A stretch of DNA of 64,000 nucleotides, taken from contig JAGBJG010000007.1 in the NCBI GenBank assembly GCA_017934595.1, positions 57,500-121,499 of the forward strand, given 5' to 3'. Below the pieces are notes generated by a model. That model had not been told where the DNA came from. It did not search any database and saw nothing but the letters and a program-made list of their open reading frames with translations. The position numbers and the translations under genes are program-made. The DNA is from Bacilli bacterium. Its GTDB lineage: Bacteria; Bacillota_I; Bacilli_A; RF39; UBA660. Below are positions 61,893 to 64,000 of the stretch, one piece after another. The number at the start of each line of letters is the position of its first letter. Position 1 is the stretch's first letter.

Positions 61893-63202
61893 TGAAGATA
61901 TTTGTAAACGAACTTAAAAACCATATTGACGAAGAAATTACTTTTTCTGGATTCGTTGATGTAATAAGAGATAAAAAATGGGTTATGTTTGTTATCTTGA
62001 AAGATCATACTGGTAAAGTTCAAATGACTATTGAAAAATCAGAAGAAGCTAATCAAGGATTATTAGATATTATGAGTAATGTAACTAAAGATTCTACAAT
62101 ATCTATTAATGCTAAAGTAGTAGCTAATGAAGCTGTTAAATTAGGTGGTATTGAATTAATACCAACTTCTATAGAAGTAACTAGCAAAGCAGAAGAATTA
62201 CCATTTGATTATAATAATTTAGATGGCGTTAATATCGATACTAGAATGGATTACAGATGGTTAGATATTAGAAATGAAAAGAACACATTAGTAAGACTAG
62301 TTGAATCAGTGATGCAACAAGGTATGAGAGAGTATCTATATAAAGAAGGATTTGTAGAAATTCATTCACCTAAATTAATAGGTACTGCATCTGAATCTGG
62401 TTCTGATGTATTTGAAGTTAAATATTTTGATAGGTCTGCTTATTTAGCACAATCACCACAATTTTATAAACAAATGGCTTTAGCTGCAGGATTAGATAGA
62501 GTATTTGAAGTTGGTCCAGTTTTCAGAGCTGAAAATTCTAATACTAATAGACACGCAACTGAATTTACTGGTTTCGATTTAGAATTCGCACATATTGATT
62601 CATATGAAGATGTAATGTCTTTAGAAGAAGATTTATTAATTGCTGGTTTATCTAAAGTAAAAGAAACATATGGTGATAAAATCAAAGAAGTATTTGGTAT
62701 TGATGTTATAGTTCCTACTAAGCCATTCCCTAGAATGGATCTACAAGATCTATATAAAGAATTGAATAAAGAATATGGTTATACTATTCCAGATCATGAT
62801 ATAGGTGATACTAATGCTGAAACTGAAAAATTAGTATATAAATATGCCATGGAAAAATTTAATTCTGAATTTATGTTTATAACAGGTTATGCTGCTACTA
62901 AAAGACCATTCTATCATATGAGAAAAGATGGCGTTTTACAAGGATATGATTTAATTTGGAGAGGTACTGAAATTACTTCAGGAGCTCAAAGAGAACATAG
63001 ATATGAAGAATTAGCTGCTAATGCTAAAGAAAAAGGTTTAGGTAAAGATGTAGAATTCTACTTACAATTCTTTAAATATGGTTGTCCTCCACATGGTGGA
63101 TTTGGAATTGGTTTAGATAGAATGACGATGCTATTATTAGGATTACCAAGTTTAAAAGAAACTCAATATATATTTAGAGGCCCTAATAGATTAAATCCTT
63201 AA
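61892..63202 (+). CDS. aspS: aspartyl-tRNA synthetase, archaeal-type (short form)
   Basis: A 436-residue enzyme without the GAD insertion of standard bacterial AspRS (about 590 residues). It is of the archaeal/eukaryotic type: N-terminal OB-fold, then FEVKYFDRSAYLAQSPQFYK, FRAENSNTNRHATEF (motif 2) and GFGIGLDRMTMLLLG (motif 3). This type is often non-discriminating and charges both tRNA-Asp and tRNA-Asn, with GatCAB finishing Asn-tRNA. ATG 61892 overlaps the hisS stop, with AAGGAGG upstream; the longer frame is not preferred. Confidence 0.93.
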   Translation: MKIFVNELKNHIDEEITFSGFVDVIRDKKWVMFVILKDHTGKVQMTIEKSEEANQGLLDIMSNVTKDSTISINAKVVANEAVKLGGIELIPTSIEVTSKAEELPFDYNNLDGVNIDTRMDYRWLDIRNEKNTLVRLVESVMQQGMREYLYKEGFVEIHSPKLIGTASESGSDVFEVKYFDRSAYLAQSPQFYKQMALAAGLDRVFEVGPVFRAENSNTNRHATEFTGFDLEFAHIDSYEDVMSLEEDLLIAGLSKVKETYGDKIKEVFGIDVIVPTKPFPRMDLQDLYKELNKEYGYTIPDHDIGDTNAETEKLVYKYAMEKFNSEFMFITGYAATKRPFYHMRKDGVLQGYDLIWRGTEITSGAQREHRYEELAANAKEKGLGKDVEFYLQFFKYGCPPHGGFGIGLDRMTMLLLGLPSLKETQYIFRGPNRLNP

Positions 63203-63228
63203 AAATCAGTTTAATACTGATTTTTTTA
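63201..63228 (+). terminator. rho-independent terminator
   Basis: AAAAATCAGT, loop TTA and ACTGATTTTT followed by T, at the end of the hisS-aspS operon. Confidence 0.75.
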
Positions 63229-63280
63229 TTGTTTAAATCGATATTAAATGATATACTATATATAGAATAGGGGACTGTAT

Positions 63281-64000
63281 ATGGATAAAAAAGGATTTAC
63301 ATTAATTGAGTTATTAGCCGTTATAGTAATATTAGCTATCGTAGCTTTAATACTAGTACCGGTAATAAGTAATGTGATTGATTCTGCTAGAAAAGCAGCT
63401 TTTAGAGAAACAGTAAATGGAATAATAGAATCAGCAGATAACTATGTAGGAGAATATGTATTAATAAATCATAATGATCCAATATATCCAATAGAGATAT
63501 ACTGTAATGGTTCAGAATGTGAAGATTCTAATGGTAAAAAGCTTGAATTCAAAGGTAAAGTACCAATCTCAGGAAAAGTAATATTAGAATCATCAAATCT
63601 AGTAAGAGCAGATTTAATAAGTGATGGAGTATACTGTGGATCAGGAACAAAAGGAAATGTAGAAGTATATAGTAAATGTAGTGAATTAGATCATACAAAT
63701 CCAATCATAGATGAATCTAAGATAAATGATATAGTAATATCTACAACAACAAATGCATTAACATTATCAATGCCGATTGATTTAATGTATGATGATGAAA
63801 CGGGAATAAGTAGATATGATATAGATTTATATTTAGGAAATAATAAAGTAGCTAGTAAGGAATATGAAGAACCATATATAACATTTACTAATTTAAAAAG
63901 TGATACAGAATATAAAGTAGTAATAACAGGAATAAATGGTAATCGTGGTAAAACAAGTATAGATAAATATGGAACAACATTAGATATAACAAAACCAACA
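63281..64000 (+). CDS. type IV pilin-like protein with C-terminal Ig-like region, 3' truncated
   Basis: The frame runs from ATG 63281 to the window end without a stop (240 codons). It begins with a type III signal: MDKKG then FTLIELLAVIVILAIVAL, with the Glu at mature position 5. Cleavage by PilD-like peptidase would be after the Gly. A variable domain with four cysteines follows (about 75-140). From about residue 150 there is a fibronectin-III-like stretch (ISRYDIDLYL, FTNLKSDTEYKVVITGINGN). This layout fits a surface pseudopilin or adhesin more than the short ComGC. Its promoter is not sigma-H-like. Confidence 0.85.
   Translation, partial: MDKKGFTLIELLAVIVILAIVALILVPVISNVIDSARKAAFRETVNGIIESADNYVGEYVLINHNDPIYPIEIYCNGSECEDSNGKKLEFKGKVPISGKVILESSNLVRADLISDGVYCGSGTKGNVEVYSKCSELDHTNPIIDESKINDIVISTTTNALTLSMPIDLMYDDETGISRYDIDLYLGNNKVASKEYEEPYITFTNLKSDTEYKVVITGINGNRGKTSIDKYGTTLDITKPT

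Noticed and set aside
1..64000. TGA read as tryptophan, as in Mollicutes
   Set aside because: TGA ends several genes with proper downstream overlaps (rnfC, murT, the carboxypeptidase-mutase fusion), and conserved Trp positions use TGG.
1..64000. tRNA, rRNA, CRISPR arrays or transposase genes
   Set aside because: Looked for conserved tRNA arms, spaced repeats and transposase motifs by eye; none found.

Overview
The window is about 64 kb of a very AT-rich chromosome (GC near 30% by eye) from a walled, low-GC Gram-positive bacterium. TAA, TAG and TGA all end genes, so the standard bacterial code is used. Markers of the Bacillota are MurT with a GatD homologue, SpoVD-type PBPs with PASTA domains, LexA next to a small SOS membrane protein, YneF, RecX, PrsA, a T-box leader, DnaE, an RNase J family protein and a Cse60-like protein. 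Many genes use an AGGTGAT-type ribosome binding site. The gene set resembles uncultured gut lineages near the Erysipelotrichia/RF39 branch; that placement is inference.

Layout. 1-10 kb: end of a DUF2207 protein, a YgjP-like metallopeptidase, an M23 murein hydrolase, a lipid-flippase-type transporter, two fused ATPase-permease ABC exporters and signal peptidase I. 10-13 kb: a class I cyclic-di-GMP riboswitch in front of a large surface protein. 13-21 kb: a DinD-family gene between direct repeats, then a peptidoglycan cluster (PASTA PBP, mraY, SEDS protein). 21-26 kb: trpS and an unusual Rnf operon. 26-36 kb: rpmB, an SOS-box-controlled ORF6N gene, dnaE, murT with a GatD homologue lacking catalytic residues, lemA, recX and prsA. 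36-43 kb: the mraZ-rsmH-ftsL-pbpB operon and a very long primary sigma factor. 43-49 kb: lexA divergent from a YneA-like SOS peptide, yneF, murF, comEA-comEC, a second dinD with a NUDIX gene and a decayed comEC fragment. 50-54 kb: enolase, a D,D-carboxypeptidase fused to phosphoglycerate mutase, and def. 54-58 kb: a bacteriocin locus and a third dinD. 58-64 kb: rpsU, yqeY, an RNase J2-like gene, T-box-controlled hisS-aspS and the start of a pilin-like gene.

How the parts work together. Most of the window is housekeeping: envelope synthesis, division, translation, glycolysis and DNA repair. Accessory material sits in small units at the 3' ends of core genes. The strongest regulatory observation is that comEA-comEC and the bacteriocin exporter share nearly identical sigma-H-like promoters in place of ordinary sigma-A promoters, which suggests DNA uptake and bacteriocin release are induced together. 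A second theme is three DinD-family genes, two of them flanked by duplicated 3' ends of the neighbouring gene, as if inserted as cassettes. A third theme is core enzymes in altered forms: GatD without its catalytic residues, RNase J without metal ligands, Rnf without rnfB and without the RnfA/RnfE cysteines, RnfD fused to a doubled RnfG, and a carboxypeptidase fused to phosphoglycerate mutase. No tRNA, rRNA, CRISPR array or complete insertion sequence was recognised.
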